A DNA stretch of 64,000 bases, taken from contig NZ_NEFY01000004.1 of assembly GCF_002258215.1 (NCBI RefSeq), forward strand, positions 1 through 64,000, in the 5' to 3' direction. This stretch comes from Marinobacter vinifirmus. Lineage in GTDB: Bacteria; Pseudomonadota; Gammaproteobacteria; Pseudomonadales; Oleiphilaceae. The notes under the pieces are model-generated. The model saw only the letters and a list, made by a program, of their open reading frames with translations. It searched no databases and was not told the origin of the DNA. Of this stretch, positions 34,024-46,361 are shown piece after piece (positions within the stretch are counted from its first letter, which is position 1; each line of letters starts with the position of its first letter). The position numbers and the translations under genes are program-made.

Positions 34024-35181
34024 ATGTTTGAACTCGTTGATAATGTTCAGCAAAACGCAGTAATCAAGGTTGTCGGTGTTGGCGGTGGTGGCGGTAACGC
34101 TGTTCGCCACATGCTCAACAGCGACATTGAAGGCGTGGAATTTATCTGCGCCAACACAGACGCCCAGGCACTGAAAAACCTGGACGCCCGCCAGATCATC
34201 CAGCTCGGTGGCAACATCACCAAGGGCCTGGGTGCCGGCGCCAACCCGGAAGTCGGTCGCCAGTCTGCGCTGGAAGACCGTGACCGCATTGCCGAGGCCC
34301 TGAGCGGCTCAGACATGGTGTTCATCACCGCAGGTATGGGCGGTGGTACCGGTACCGGTGCTGCGCCGATCGTGGCAGAGGTTGCCCGTGAACTGGGTAT
34401 CCTGACCGTTGCCGTGGTCACCAAGCCGTTCCAGTTCGAAGGCGGCAAGCGCATGAGCGTGGCGGAATCCGGACTGAAGGAACTGGAAGAGAGTGTGGAC
34501 TCCCTGATTACCATTCCGAACGAAAAACTGCTGGCGGTCATGGGCAAGAAAACCAGCCTGCTGGACGCCTTTGCCTCCGCCAACGATGTACTGCTTGGCG
34601 CTGTGCAGGGTATTGCCGACCTGATTACCCGTAACGGTATGATCAACGTCGACTTTGCCGACGTGAAAACCGTAATGTCCGAAATGGGCATGGCGATGAT
34701 GGGTACCGGCCGCGCCACCGGCGAGAACCGAGCCCGTGAAGCAGCAGAAGCGGCCGTACGCAGCCCGCTGCTGGAAGATATCAACCTGCAGGGCGCCAAG
34801 GGCATCCTGGTTAATATCACTGCCGGTATGGACCTCAACCTGGGTGAGTTCTCCGAGGTGGGCGATATCGTTCGCGAATTCGCGTCTGACTCCGCCACCG
34901 TGGTGGTGGGCACCGTGATCGATCCGGAAATGACCGAAGAACTGAAGGTTACCGTGGTTGCGACCGGTCTGGGCGGTGAGCGCGAGAAGCCGACCAAGGT
35001 GGTGGATAACACCCGTACCCTGGATGGCAAGACCGACTACAACCAGCTGGACCGCCCGGCGGTGTTGCGTCGTCGCGCGGTAACCCAGGGCAATGTGGCA
35101 CTGGACCAGAGCAAAGAAAGCGAAGAGCAGGGCGTGGACTATCTCGATATTCCCGCATTCCTTCGCCGGCAGGCTGATTGA
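34024..35181 (+). CDS. ftsZ: Cell division GTPase FtsZ
   Basis: Tubulin homologue that forms the division ring. 385 residues. Tubulin signature GGGTGTG at 106-112, T7-loop region NVDFADVKTVMSEMG, and a C-terminal peptide DYLDIPAFLRRQAD after an acidic, variable linker; this peptide binds FtsA and ZipA. AGGAG precedes the ATG. A 100-base gap from ftsA leaves room for its own promoter, but I found no convincing one. Confidence 0.98.
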   Translation: MFELVDNVQQNAVIKVVGVGGGGGNAVRHMLNSDIEGVEFICANTDAQALKNLDARQIIQLGGNITKGLGAGANPEVGRQSALEDRDRIAEALSGSDMVFITAGMGGGTGTGAAPIVAEVARELGILTVAVVTKPFQFEGGKRMSVAESGLKELEESVDSLITIPNEKLLAVMGKKTSLLDAFASANDVLLGAVQGIADLITRNGMINVDFADVKTVMSEMGMAMMGTGRATGENRAREAAEAAVRSPLLEDINLQGAKGILVNITAGMDLNLGEFSEVGDIVREFASDSATVVVGTVIDPEMTEELKVTVVATGLGGEREKPTKVVDNTRTLDGKTDYNQLDRPAVLRRRAVTQGNVALDQSKESEEQGVDYLDIPAFLRRQAD

Positions 35182-35395
35182 TAATCTGTCTCAAATATGA
35201 CGGAGGTCCGGTTTCTGATGTTTCTCCAGGGAACCGAAAGCCTTAGTCAAACGTGAGCTGATTGCCATAGCCGATGACTATTGCAAAAGTTAAGTAAAGT
35301 CATGCTGGTTAAATGGTGCTCAGTCTTGAATTCTGATATTCTGCGGGCAGTTTTTTGCTCAGAATATCGAACTTTTGTGACGGAATAATGAACCG

Positions 35396-36310
35396 ATGAT
35401 CAGACAACGGACACTCAAAAACACCATCCGCGCGACTGGTGTAGGCCTGCACTCAGGGGAAAAGGTTTACCTGACGCTGAAGCCGGCACCTGTCGATGCA
35501 GGAATCATCTTCCGCCGCACCGATCTGGACCCGATGGTCGAGATCCGTGCCTGTGCGGAGAATGTGGGTGAGACCATGCTGTCCACGACGCTGGTAAAAG
35601 ACGGTGTCCGTGTGGCGACGGTTGAGCATTTGCTCTCGGCCATGGCTGGTCTCGGAATCGACAACTGCTATGTCGAACTCAGTGCGGCAGAAGTGCCGAT
35701 CATGGACGGTTCCGCCGGCCCGTTTGTATTCCTGCTGCAGTCTGCAGGGATCGCCGAGCAGGAAGCCGCCAAGCGCTTCATCCGTATCAAGCGTGAAGTC
35801 ACCGTGGAAGAAGACGGTAAGAAAGCAACCTTCCTGCCTTTCGAAGGCTTCAAGGTCAGCTTCGGTATCGACTTCGACCATCCGGTGTTCAAGGGTCGCG
35901 CCCAGACCGCAACGGTAGACTTCTCTTCCACGTCGTTCGTGAAAGAAGTATCCCGTGCCCGGACTTTCGGCTTTATGCGGGATATCGAGAAGCTGCGGGC
36001 CATGAACCTGGCCCTCGGTGGTAGCGTAGACAACGCCATCGTGGTTGACGACTACAAGATCCTGAACGAAGACGGTCTGCGCTACGACGACGAGTTCGTC
36101 AAGCACAAGGTACTGGATGCCATCGGCGACCTTTACCTGTTGGGCAACAGCCTGATTGGTGAGTTCCGTGGTATTAAATCAGGTCACGACCTGAACAACA
36201 AGCTGCTGCGCAAGCTCAGGGCTGAAGAAGATGCCTGGGAAGTGGTGACCTTCGATGACGAAGCCACTGCACCTATCTCTTATATGAAGCCTGTGCTGGC
36301 GGTGGGTTAA
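35396..36310 (+). CDS. lpxC: UDP-3-O-acyl-GlcNAc deacetylase LpxC
   Basis: Zinc deacetylase, first committed step of lipid A synthesis. 304 residues (E. coli 305). Motifs [21 protein letters not shown] (Glu77, His78), [15 protein letters not shown] (zinc His and Asp) and the catalytic-His block [13 protein letters not shown]. It ends the dcw run. The 214 bases before it hold no gene; they are AT-richer and probably carry its promoter, but I could not single one out. Confidence 0.97.
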   Translation: MIRQRTLKNTIRATGVGLHSGEKVYLTLKPAPVDAGIIFRRTDLDPMVEIRACAENVGETMLSTTLVKDGVRVATVEHLLSAMAGLGIDNCYVELSAAEVPIMDGSAGPFVFLLQSAGIAEQEAAKRFIRIKREVTVEEDGKKATFLPFEGFKVSFGIDFDHPVFKGRAQTATVDFSSTSFVKEVSRARTFGFMRDIEKLRAMNLALGGSVDNAIVVDDYKILNEDGLRYDDEFVKHKVLDAIGDLYLLGNSLIGEFRGIKSGHDLNNKLLRKLRAEEDAWEVVTFDDEATAPISYMKPVLAVG

Positions 36311-36325
36311 GGCCGGACGCCTTAA
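36307..36325. terminator. Hairpin at lpxC/dciA convergent junction
   Basis: Perfect 7-bp stem TTAAGGC / GCCTTAA with a 5-base loop. It contains the stop codons of both convergent genes. There is no T run, so it is a weak candidate for intrinsic termination and may instead protect 3' ends. Confidence 0.4.
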
Positions 36326-36777
36326 TCCCGCACGTGGCTGGCGAGTTTTTCGAGAACCTCGCGCAAAGCTTTATCCTTCGTGTGCCCGGCTTCCTCTTTG
36401 AGGAGCCGGGCATTTTCTTGGCTCAAAGGTATTTTTTCGACTTTCTTGCGCGCCCGATACCTGAGCGGGCTGACCTTGATGCGCACCTTCCAGACAAAAC
36501 GGAACAGTTCGTTCTCCCGTAATGCCTCCATAATTTCGTGCTGGCGGAAGCGCAATCGCGTGGCCTTGCTGGCGTTATCTGTAGCCAGAACCAGCTCGCC
36601 ATCCTGGCAGCTGACAAATCGGGTGCCTGTCCGAAGTTCTGCGGGTATGGCTTCGAGGACCTGTTGTTCCGCCTGTAAATGCAGTTCCGCCCGGGCCATC
36701 AGCTCCTTCAGGGTGGAAGCCGGCGCCGGGCCGCTGTTTGTGCGGAAGATCATTTTTTGATCGGATTTTTCATTCAT
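36322..36777 (-). CDS. dciA: DUF721 protein, helicase-loader type DciA
   Basis: DciA-family protein; DciA is the ancestral bacterial helicase operator that helps load DnaB in species lacking DnaC/DnaI. 151 residues. The DUF721 core covers about 20-105 (TLKELMARAELHLQAEQQVLEAIP, then GELVLATDNASKATRLRFRQHEIM), followed by a basic, helical tail. Its location between lpxC and secA on the opposite strand is the usual one in Pseudomonas relatives. Start ATG 36777; Met9 is possible. Confidence 0.85.
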   Translation of the reverse strand: MNEKSDQKMIFRTNSGPAPASTLKELMARAELHLQAEQQVLEAIPAELRTGTRFVSCQDGELVLATDNASKATRLRFRQHEIMEALRENELFRFVWKVRIKVSPLRYRARKKVEKIPLSQENARLLKEEAGHTKDKALREVLEKLASHVRD

Positions 36778-37008
36778 TGACAGTTTTTGTCTCGACGAGC
36801 CCGTTTACGATTGGTTACACTTCGGCACGTTTTTTTGATGGTGCCAGCATTGCTCCCGTTTTACATTGTCGCGAGAGAGTGTGTCCAGCTGGCACTGCGT
36901 CTATTCAATACGTAGTTGTTGCAAGGATAGCAGACCCACTCGAAAATTTTCCGGGTCGCAGCACTACAGGGAACAGGTTGCGACTCTTCGATGACACCGA
37001 ATGACGAT

Positions 37009-37947
37009 ATGAATGTAATTTTCGTTGGCAAACGCCATGGTCAGTCAAAGGCTGTCGCGTTGAATGGCGGTGTTCTGGCCGGGCTGATTTTCCTTGTGCT
37101 GGCGCTTATCCTGGCGGCCGGCTGGGCGGGCTATCAGGTAGCCGTTACCAAGGCCGCCGCTGAACAACCGACCGAATCCGAGTTGGTGGCTGAATGGCGT
37201 TCAAAGCTGGAACAGCAGAAGGCCCAGCTTGCCCGTGTTCGGGAAGATGTACAACAGCAGGTAGACGCCTTGACCCTTCGGTTGGGCCAGATCCAGGGCC
37301 GTATGCTGCGCCTGGATGCCCTCGGCCAGCGCTTTATGGAATCGGGCCTGGTGGCCAGTGATGAATTCAATTTTGACCAGCCGCCGGCGGTGGGTGGTCC
37401 GGAAGAGCTGGGCCTTGCCGGTGATTCCTACAGTGCCCCGGAGCTGACAGAAATGATTTTCCAGCTGGAGCGTCAGCTGGAAGACCGCGAGAAACAACTG
37501 CGCCTGCTGGATAAGGTGTCGTCCCGGCAGAAGCTGGAAGATGAACGCTATGTGCAGGGCCGGCCGATCACCTGGGGCTGGTTGTCCTCCAAGTACGGTT
37601 ACCGTTCCGATCCGTTCACCGGCAAACGTACCTGGCACGGTGGCGTGGACCTGGCCGGCAAAGACGGCAGCGACATTATTGCCGTGGCCAGTGGTGTGGT
37701 CACCTGGGCCGGCGAGCGTTACGGCTATGGCAACCTGGTAGAAGTGGATCATGGCGATGGCCTGGTTACCCGCTACGCCCACGCCAAAACCGTCAAGGTC
37801 AAGATCGGCGATGTGGTCCAGAAAGGCCAGGTGGTTGCACTGATGGGTAGCACCGGCCGCTCTACCGGACCGCACGTACATTTCGAAGTTATCCGTAACG
37901 GAAAGACCGAAGATCCTGTCAAATATATCCAGCGGGCAAGCCGCTGA
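37009..37947 (+). CDS. Membrane-anchored M23 family peptidase
   Basis: Probable periplasmic LytM-domain endopeptidase or amidase activator. ATG 37009 (MNVIFVGKRHGQ) was preferred to ATG 36991 by the usual N-terminus of this family; neither has a strong Shine-Dalgarno. 312 residues: membrane helix about 22-44, coiled-coil stretches (about 55-105 and 145-180), then the LytM domain with HGGVD and HVHFE supplying zinc ligands. The zinc motifs look intact, so catalysis is possible. Located before secA, as in Pseudomonas relatives. Confidence 0.88.
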   Translation: MNVIFVGKRHGQSKAVALNGGVLAGLIFLVLALILAAGWAGYQVAVTKAAAEQPTESELVAEWRSKLEQQKAQLARVREDVQQQVDALTLRLGQIQGRMLRLDALGQRFMESGLVASDEFNFDQPPAVGGPEELGLAGDSYSAPELTEMIFQLERQLEDREKQLRLLDKVSSRQKLEDERYVQGRPITWGWLSSKYGYRSDPFTGKRTWHGGVDLAGKDGSDIIAVASGVVTWAGERYGYGNLVEVDHGDGLVTRYAHAKTVKVKIGDVVQKGQVVALMGSTGRSTGPHVHFEVIRNGKTEDPVKYIQRASR

Positions 37948-37971
37948 TATCATTCCCGTGAACCCTGCCTT

Positions 37972-37999
37972 TTGTCCTGTCGCCAAATAAGGTTAGAAT
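37972..37999 (+). promoter_or_regulatory. Candidate promoter for secA
   Basis: TTGTCC, 16-base spacer, TAGAAT at 37994-37999, giving a short leader of about 30 bases before secA. Confidence 0.45.
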
Positions 38000-38036
38000 G
38001 CCGGCTTCCTCCGTTTAACTGAAGAAGCAGTGGTCT

Positions 38037-40784
<2,748 letters not shown>

Positions 40785-40812
40785 CCGACCAGCCCGGCAC
40801 CGAAGCACCAGA

Positions 40813-40857
40813 ACCCGCAAACCGCCAGAGTGCTGGCAGCTTGCGGGTTTTGTCGTT
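40813..40857 (+). terminator. secA terminator
   Basis: ACCCGCAA pairs with TTGCGGGT, enclosing an inner GCCAG/CTGGC hairpin, followed by TTTTGTCGTTT. Confidence 0.8.
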
Positions 40858-40887
40858 TATTGATCAGGATTATTCAAGGAGACAGGC

Positions 40888-42105
40888 ATGGCGGTAGGTC
40901 CAGGAACCTTACCCGAGTTTTTCCCGGTGGCCGGGGTGAAGATTGGCATTGCCAGCGCCGGCATCAAAAAGCCCGGCCGCAAAGACGTCGTGGTGTTCGA
41001 GCTGGCACCCGGTGCCCGGGTGGCCGGTATTTTTACCACTAACCAGTTCTGTGCCGCCCCGGTAGTGCTGAGCCGGCGCCACCTGGAGCAGGGTGCTCCC
41101 CGTTATTTGCTGATCAACACCGGCAACGCCAATGCCGGTACCGGCGCCCGTGGTATGGCCGATGCCGAACGTTGCTGCGCCGAGCTGGCCGGGCAGGCGG
41201 GTGTCCGGACGGCTGACGTTCTGCCGTTCTCGACCGGCGTCATCGGCGAGCCGCTGCCGGTGGACAAGATTGTTGTTGCGTTGCCGGAAGCCCTTTCGGG
41301 CAGCCGTGAAGATCGCTGGGCGGAAGCTGCCAGCGGCATTATGACCACGGATACCCGGCCCAAGGGTGCCAGCTGCCAGGTGGACCTGGATGGCCACACG
41401 GTAACCATCTCCGGCATCAGCAAGGGCGCTGGCATGATTCGCCCCAACATGGCGACCATGCTGGGCTTTATCGCTACCGATGCCAATATTGCGCCGGACG
41501 TGCTCCAAGGCCTGGCCTCCGAGTTGGGCGAGAAGTCCTTCAACCGGATTACCATCGACAGTGACACATCCACTAACGATGCCTGCATGCTGATGGCCAC
41601 TGGCCAGTACTCCGGCCCGGAAATTACCGCAGACAGCCCGTTGCTGCCCAGGCTGAGGGAAGTCCTGCAGCAGGTCTACCTGGACCTGGCCCATGCCATT
41701 GTTCGTGACGGCGAAGGCGCCACCAAGTTTGTCACCATCGACGTAACCGGTGCCGGTAACCAGCAGGAAGCCCTGGACGTAGCCTATACCGTGGCCCACT
41801 CGCCGCTGGTAAAAACCGCCCTGTTTGCGTCAGACCCGAACTGGGGCCGGATCCTGGCGGCCGTGGGCCGGGCCGGTGTACCGAATCTCGACCTGGAAGC
41901 GCTGGAAATCTATCTGGGCGATGTCTGCCTGGTGCGCAACGGCGGCAGGGCGGATGATTATTCCGAAGCCCGCGGCCAGGCAGTAATGGACCAGGAAGAA
42001 ATTACCATCGCCATTGACCTGAAGCGGGGCGATGTCCACGAAACCGTGTGGACCTGCGACTTCTCCCACGACTATGTGACCATCAATGCCGAATACCGCA
42101 CCTGA
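40888..42105 (+). CDS. argJ: Bifunctional ornithine acetyltransferase/N-acetylglutamate synthase ArgJ
   Basis: Recycles the acetyl group in arginine synthesis. 405 residues; cleaves itself into alpha and beta chains. Motif KGAGMIRPNMATMLGF, with cleavage expected before Thr190, the catalytic nucleophile. Other blocks: INTGNANAGTGARG, STGVIGEPLP, DSDTSTNDACMLMATGQ. AAGGAG lies before the ATG. Whether it is mono- or bifunctional cannot be read from sequence alone. Confidence 0.95.
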   Translation: MAVGPGTLPEFFPVAGVKIGIASAGIKKPGRKDVVVFELAPGARVAGIFTTNQFCAAPVVLSRRHLEQGAPRYLLINTGNANAGTGARGMADAERCCAELAGQAGVRTADVLPFSTGVIGEPLPVDKIVVALPEALSGSREDRWAEAASGIMTTDTRPKGASCQVDLDGHTVTISGISKGAGMIRPNMATMLGFIATDANIAPDVLQGLASELGEKSFNRITIDSDTSTNDACMLMATGQYSGPEITADSPLLPRLREVLQQVYLDLAHAIVRDGEGATKFVTIDVTGAGNQQEALDVAYTVAHSPLVKTALFASDPNWGRILAAVGRAGVPNLDLEALEIYLGDVCLVRNGGRADDYSEARGQAVMDQEEITIAIDLKRGDVHETVWTCDFSHDYVTINAEYRT

Positions 42106-42115
42106 GCCGTCGGCC

Positions 42116-43066
42116 ATGGCAGTGAAGAAACTGATCCATGTCGCGGTAGCGGTAATCGTGCGTGGCGGCCGCATACTGATCGCCCGGCGGCCGGAGCACG
42201 TACATCAGGGAGGATTGCTGGAATTTCCCGGTGGCAAGGTAGAGTCGGGAGAAACCGTACAGCAGGCCCTGGTGCGGGAAATCGCCGAAGAAACCGGGCT
42301 TCGGGTGCCGGCTGAAACGCTGGAGCCGGTGATTGGTATTCGCCATGACTACGGCGACAAGCAAGTGTTCCTGGATGTCTGGCAGACCGCAGCGGCGGAA
42401 GGCGAAGCCGAGGGCAGGGAAGGTCAGCCGGTGTTCTGGCTGACCCCGGAAGAGCTGCGGGATGAAGACTTTCCTGCGGCGAACCGGCCGATCATCCGGG
42501 CCCTGAGACTGCCCCGGACTTTGCACATTACCGGTTCCCTGGCTGGGCCAGGCGAGGGTGAATGCCGGCTCGACCAGGCCCTGCAGCGGGTTACCGACGG
42601 CCTGGTAGTGCTAAGGGCGCCGGGGCTGGTTCCGGAGCAGTACCGGCGGCTGGTCTCGATGGCGCTGGCGCGCTGTTCCGGCTCATCGGTCGGGGTAATG
42701 CTCCATGGTGGACCAGCCCTGCTTTCGGAATTTACGGAGGCCGACGGCCTGCATTTGCCCTGGCGTGAAGCTGAAAGGCTTTCAGGGCGCCCTGTAGCGG
42801 GTAATGTCCGGCTGGGTGTGTCTTGCCATAGTGCAGAGCAACTGCGCCAGGCAGAGCGCCTGGGAGCGGATTACGCGGTGCTGGGGCCGGTGTTGCCCAC
42901 GGCCAGCCACCCTGGAGAACCAACCCTGGGCTGGGAGGCCTTTGAGCAACTGGTCGCTGCAGCCAGGCTGCCGGTCTACGCACTGGGCGGTATGCAGCCC
43001 GGCCACATAGCAAAGGCCAGGGCCCTTGGCGGCCAGGGGATTGCCGGGATCGGTTTCTGGTGGTAA
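42116..43066 (+). CDS. Nudix hydrolase (MutT-like) fused to ThiE/TenI-like domain
   Basis: 316 residues. The N-terminal half is a MutT-like Nudix domain with full Nudix box GGKVESGETVQQALVREIAEETG, expected to hydrolyse oxidised nucleoside triphosphates such as 8-oxo-dGTP. The C-terminal half resembles thiamine phosphate synthase/TenI (DGLHLPWREAERL, GVSCHSAEQLRQAERLGADYAVLGPVLPTASHPG, PVYALGGMQPGHIAKARALGGQGIAGIGFWW). Such fusions are found in Pseudomonas-like genomes; the role of the second domain is unclear. ATG 42116 chosen because it sits just before the conserved beta strand; 42086 would overlap argJ. Confidence 0.88.
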   Translation: MAVKKLIHVAVAVIVRGGRILIARRPEHVHQGGLLEFPGGKVESGETVQQALVREIAEETGLRVPAETLEPVIGIRHDYGDKQVFLDVWQTAAAEGEAEGREGQPVFWLTPEELRDEDFPAANRPIIRALRLPRTLHITGSLAGPGEGECRLDQALQRVTDGLVVLRAPGLVPEQYRRLVSMALARCSGSSVGVMLHGGPALLSEFTEADGLHLPWREAERLSGRPVAGNVRLGVSCHSAEQLRQAERLGADYAVLGPVLPTASHPGEPTLGWEAFEQLVAAARLPVYALGGMQPGHIAKARALGGQGIAGIGFWW

Positions 43067-43114
43067 CCGGGCCTTGCTGAAATAACCCATTGAATGACTG
43101 AGGCGGAAACAATC

Positions 43115-43603
43115 GTGAGCAAGCTGACTCATCTTGATGATAAGGGCGAAGCCCGGATGGTCGATGTAACCGACAAGGCTGTTACCGAGCGCGAGGCCCG
43201 GGCCGAGGCGACTATCCGCATGCAGCCTGAAACCCTGCGTATGATCGTGGATGGCGAGCATCCGAAGGGTGACGTACTGGCCACTGCACGAATTGCCGGC
43301 ATTATGGCGGCCAAGAGGACCCACGACCTGATTCCCCTTTGCCATGCACTGAACCTTACCTCGGTGAAGGTGGAGCTGACCCCGGGGGACGATGGCGCCT
43401 CGGTCCATATCCTGACCCGATGCAAGCTCTCCGGCCAGACCGGTGTCGAGATGGAAGCACTGACGGCAGCCAGCATTGCGGCCCTCACCCTGTACGATAT
43501 GTGCAAGGCGGTGGACAAGGGTATGGTGGTTGATAACGCCCGTTTGCTTGAGAAAAAAGGTGGTCGTTCCGGTCACTGGGTTGCCGGCACTACGCCCGCC
43601 TAG
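43115..43603 (+). CDS. moaC: Cyclic pyranopterin monophosphate synthase MoaC
   Basis: Molybdenum cofactor synthesis, second step with MoaA. GTG 43115 aligns exactly with the E. coli start (MSQLTHINAAGEAHMVDV versus [18 protein letters not shown]); ATG 43094 would add seven residues. 162 residues. Motifs [29 protein letters not shown] and [25 protein letters not shown]. No other moa genes are in the window. Confidence 0.95.
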   Translation: MSKLTHLDDKGEARMVDVTDKAVTEREARAEATIRMQPETLRMIVDGEHPKGDVLATARIAGIMAAKRTHDLIPLCHALNLTSVKVELTPGDDGASVHILTRCKLSGQTGVEMEALTAASIAALTLYDMCKAVDKGMVVDNARLLEKKGGRSGHWVAGTTPA

Positions 43604-43611
43604 TACCACCG

Positions 43612-43620
43612 TGATAGAAT
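43612..43620 (+). promoter_or_regulatory. Extended -10 promoter for ribA
   Basis: TGATAGAAT (TG-N-TAGAAT) lies 35 bases before the ribA start, just after the moaC stop. No clear -35. Confidence 0.4.
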
Positions 43621-43655
43621 GCCCGCCCCATTTGTCAGAACCACGAGGAATTACA

Positions 43656-44267
43656 GTGGCTGTTCGTTACATTGAGACCTGCCGTTTGCCCACCCCGTTC
43701 GGTGTTTTCGACATGCACGGCTTTGAAGAGCCGGATACCGGCAAGGAGCATGTAGCGCTGACGTTGGGTGATATCAGCTCAGACGAGCCACTGCTGGCCC
43801 GTACCCACTCGGAGTGTCTGACCGGTGACGCCCTGTACAGCATGCGCTGTGATTGCGGCTACCAGCTGGAAGAAGCGCTGCGCAGTATTGCCCGGGAAGG
43901 CCGTGGCATTCTGTTGTACCTGCGCCAGGAAGGCCGGGGTATCGGCCTGCTGAACAAGATCCGGGCCTACCGGTTGCAGGATGAGGGCGCAGATACGGTC
44001 GAGGCGAACGAGCGGCTGGGCTTCGGGGCAGACCTGAGGGATTACAGCATGTGCAAAGACATGCTGGAGCATCTGGGCATTACCAGCCTGAGGCTGATGA
44101 CCAATAATCCGCGGAAAGTGAAGGCGCTGGAATCTTACGGCATCCGGATTGCCGAGCGGGTGCCTTTGCATGTGGGCCGTAACCCCCATAACGAGCATTA
44201 CCTGAATACCAAGCAAAGCAAGCTGGGCCACTGGCTTGAGACCCACCAGGACGACGACCTGGCCTGA
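43656..44267 (+). CDS. ribA: GTP cyclohydrolase II RibA
   Basis: First step of riboflavin synthesis. GTG 43656 with GAGGA at 6-base spacing gives 203 residues (E. coli 196); the frame open upstream lies inside moaC. Zinc-binding cysteines in [19 protein letters not shown], catalytic block [10 protein letters not shown], and [14 protein letters not shown]. No sign of a fused RibB domain and no FMN riboswitch before it. Confidence 0.96.
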   Translation: MAVRYIETCRLPTPFGVFDMHGFEEPDTGKEHVALTLGDISSDEPLLARTHSECLTGDALYSMRCDCGYQLEEALRSIAREGRGILLYLRQEGRGIGLLNKIRAYRLQDEGADTVEANERLGFGADLRDYSMCKDMLEHLGITSLRLMTNNPRKVKALESYGIRIAERVPLHVGRNPHNEHYLNTKQSKLGHWLETHQDDDLA

Positions 44268-44280
44268 ATAATTGATTGCT

Positions 44281-44302
44281 GCGGGCAACCCGGGTTGCCC
44301 GC
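44281..44302. terminator. Perfect palindrome at ribA/dxs convergent junction
   Basis: A 22-base perfect palindrome (arms GCGGGCAACCC and GGGTTGCCCGC) between the two stop codons, with no T run on either side. Likely forms a 3'-end hairpin for one or both transcripts. Confidence 0.45.
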
Positions 44303-44309
44303 GTACCGG

Positions 44310-46241
44310 TTACCTGGTGGCGGTCAGCCCCGGGTAACCCAGTTGCTCCAGGCGCCGGGCGATGGCCTCGCGAATCCCTTCGGCATTCAGCCCGCACTCT
44401 TCCAGCAGTTCCTCGTGCTTGCCGTGCTCCACGAACCGGTCAGGTAGGCCCAGCTGCAGCACCGGCATGGTAACCAGGCTGGCGTTCAGGAATTCGGTCA
44501 CTGCACTGCCGGCACCACCGGCTACCACGTTCTCTTCCAGGGTCACCAGCAGGTCATGCTGTTCGGCCAGTTCCAGCACCAGGGCTTCGTCCAGAGGTTT
44601 AACAAAGCGCATGTCGGCCACGGTGGCATCCAGGGCTTCGGCCGCTTCCAGTGCCGGTGTCAGCAGGGTGCCGAAATTGAGAATGGCCACCCGGCTGCCG
44701 TCCCGAACCCGACGGCCCTTGCCGATGGGCAGTGCCTGCAGCTGTTGCTGGATGTCCGCGCCCGGGCCGGTGCCCCGGGGATAACGCACCGCCGCCGGGC
44801 CCTGGAATTCCAGGCCGGTGTGCAGCAGTTGACGGGTTTCGTTTTCATCCGACGGTGTCATGATCACCATGTTCGGGATGCAACGCAGGTAGCTGATATC
44901 GAAGGCGCCGGCGTGGGTGGGGCCGTCTTCGCCCACCAGGCCTGCCCGGTCGATGGCAAACAGCACATCCAGGTTCTGGATGGCCACATCGTGCACCAGC
45001 TGATCGTAGCCCCGTTGCAGGAAGGTGGAGTAGATGGCCACCACCGGCTTGGCGCCGTCACAGGCCATACCGGCCGCCAGGGTTACGGCGTGCTGTTCGG
45101 CAATGGCAACATCGAAATAGCGCTCCGGGAAGCGTTCGGAGAACGCCAGCAGGTCTGACCCTTCACACATGGCCGGGGTAATGCCGACAACCCGCTCGTC
45201 CTGTTCTGCCGCATCACACAGCCACTGGCCGAAGACGTTGGCGTACTTGGGTTTGGGCGAGGCGGGTTTTACCGGCTCCGGTTTGCTGGCCGGCACCGGT
45301 TCGATCTTGTTGATGGCGTGGTAGCCGATCGGATCGGCCTCGGCCGGGGCGAAGCCCTTGCCCTTGGTGGTCACTACGTGCAGGAACTGCGGGCCTTCCA
45401 GCTCGCGGATATTTTCCAGTGTTTCCACCAGCAACGGCAGGTCATGGCCATCGATGGGGCCGATGTAGTTGAAACCCAGCTCCTCGAACAGGGTGCCGGG
45501 TGCGATCATGCCCTTGAAGTGCTCTTCGGTCTTCTTGGCCAGCGCCATCAGGTGTGGCGTGCCTTTCAAGACCTTTTTGCTGCTGTCGCGAACCTGGTTG
45601 TAGGTACGGCTGGCCAGCAGCTTGGCAAAGTAGTTGGACAGGCCACCGACGTTGCGGGAGATGGACATGTCGTTGTCGTTCAGGATTACCAGCATGTCGG
45701 CATGCAGGTGGCCTGCGTGGTTCAGGGCCTCGAAGGCCATGCCTGCGGTCATGGCGCCATCGCCGATCACGGCAATGCTCTTGCGCCCGGTGTTTTGCAT
45801 GCGGGCGGCAATGGCCATGCCCAGGGCGGCACTGATAGACGTGCTGGAGTGGCCCACGCCGAAGGTGTCGTATTCACTTTCGGCCCGTTTCGGGAAGCCG
45901 GCCAGGCCATCCTTGCGGCGGATGCTGCCCATTTGCTCGCGGCGGCCGGTCAGGATCTTGTGGGGGTAGGCCTGGTGGCCCACATCCCATACCAGCCGGT
46001 CTTCAGGCGTGTTGAACACAAAATGCAGTGCCAGGGTCAGTTCCAGAACCCCCAGGCCGGCACCGAAATGCCCACCGGTCTGGCCCACCGACCAGAGCAG
46101 GAATGCTCGCAGCTCCCGGGCCAGTTGGGGCAGATCTTCCGGCGGAAGTTCACGCAGCTGGGCCGGAACTTCAATCCGGTCCAGTAGCGGAGTGTTGGGC
46201 CGCTGTGACGGGATTTCCCTGAAAATATATGTGTCCTGCAT
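44310..46241 (-). CDS. dxs: 1-deoxy-D-xylulose-5-phosphate synthase
   Basis: Thiamine-diphosphate enzyme, first step of the MEP isoprenoid pathway. 643 residues. Blocks: [39 protein letters not shown], cofactor motif [30 protein letters not shown], and transketolase C-domain. Third gene after xseB and ispA but with its own -10. Together they supply farnesyl diphosphate for undecaprenyl and quinone synthesis. Confidence 0.97.
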   Translation of the reverse strand: MQDTYIFREIPSQRPNTPLLDRIEVPAQLRELPPEDLPQLARELRAFLLWSVGQTGGHFGAGLGVLELTLALHFVFNTPEDRLVWDVGHQAYPHKILTGRREQMGSIRRKDGLAGFPKRAESEYDTFGVGHSSTSISAALGMAIAARMQNTGRKSIAVIGDGAMTAGMAFEALNHAGHLHADMLVILNDNDMSISRNVGGLSNYFAKLLASRTYNQVRDSSKKVLKGTPHLMALAKKTEEHFKGMIAPGTLFEELGFNYIGPIDGHDLPLLVETLENIRELEGPQFLHVVTTKGKGFAPAEADPIGYHAINKIEPVPASKPEPVKPASPKPKYANVFGQWLCDAAEQDERVVGITPAMCEGSDLLAFSERFPERYFDVAIAEQHAVTLAAGMACDGAKPVVAIYSTFLQRGYDQLVHDVAIQNLDVLFAIDRAGLVGEDGPTHAGAFDISYLRCIPNMVIMTPSDENETRQLLHTGLEFQGPAAVRYPRGTGPGADIQQQLQALPIGKGRRVRDGSRVAILNFGTLLTPALEAAEALDATVADMRFVKPLDEALVLELAEQHDLLVTLEENVVAGGAGSAVTEFLNASLVTMPVLQLGLPDRFVEHGKHEELLEECGLNAEGIREAIARRLEQLGYPGLTATR

Positions 46242-46282
46242 CAGCTCGGGTCTTTGTCGGAAAGATGAATTCTCTGGCGGGC

Positions 46283-46288
46283 ATTATA
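46283..46288 (-). promoter_or_regulatory. -10 element for dxs
   Basis: Consensus TATAAT read on the minus strand, 41 bases before the dxs ATG in the ispA-dxs gap. The -35 region is weak (TGAAAC at 17 bases). Confidence 0.45.
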
Positions 46289-46361
46289 AGGGAACAGGAC
46301 AGGCTGTTTCATACTTCCCGGGCCAGTTGTTACAAAAAGGTATGTTGCGGCGATAATCCGG

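Noticed and set aside
43621-43655. FMN riboswitch before ribA
   Set aside because: The gap is only about 50 bases and lacks the conserved RFN element blocks.
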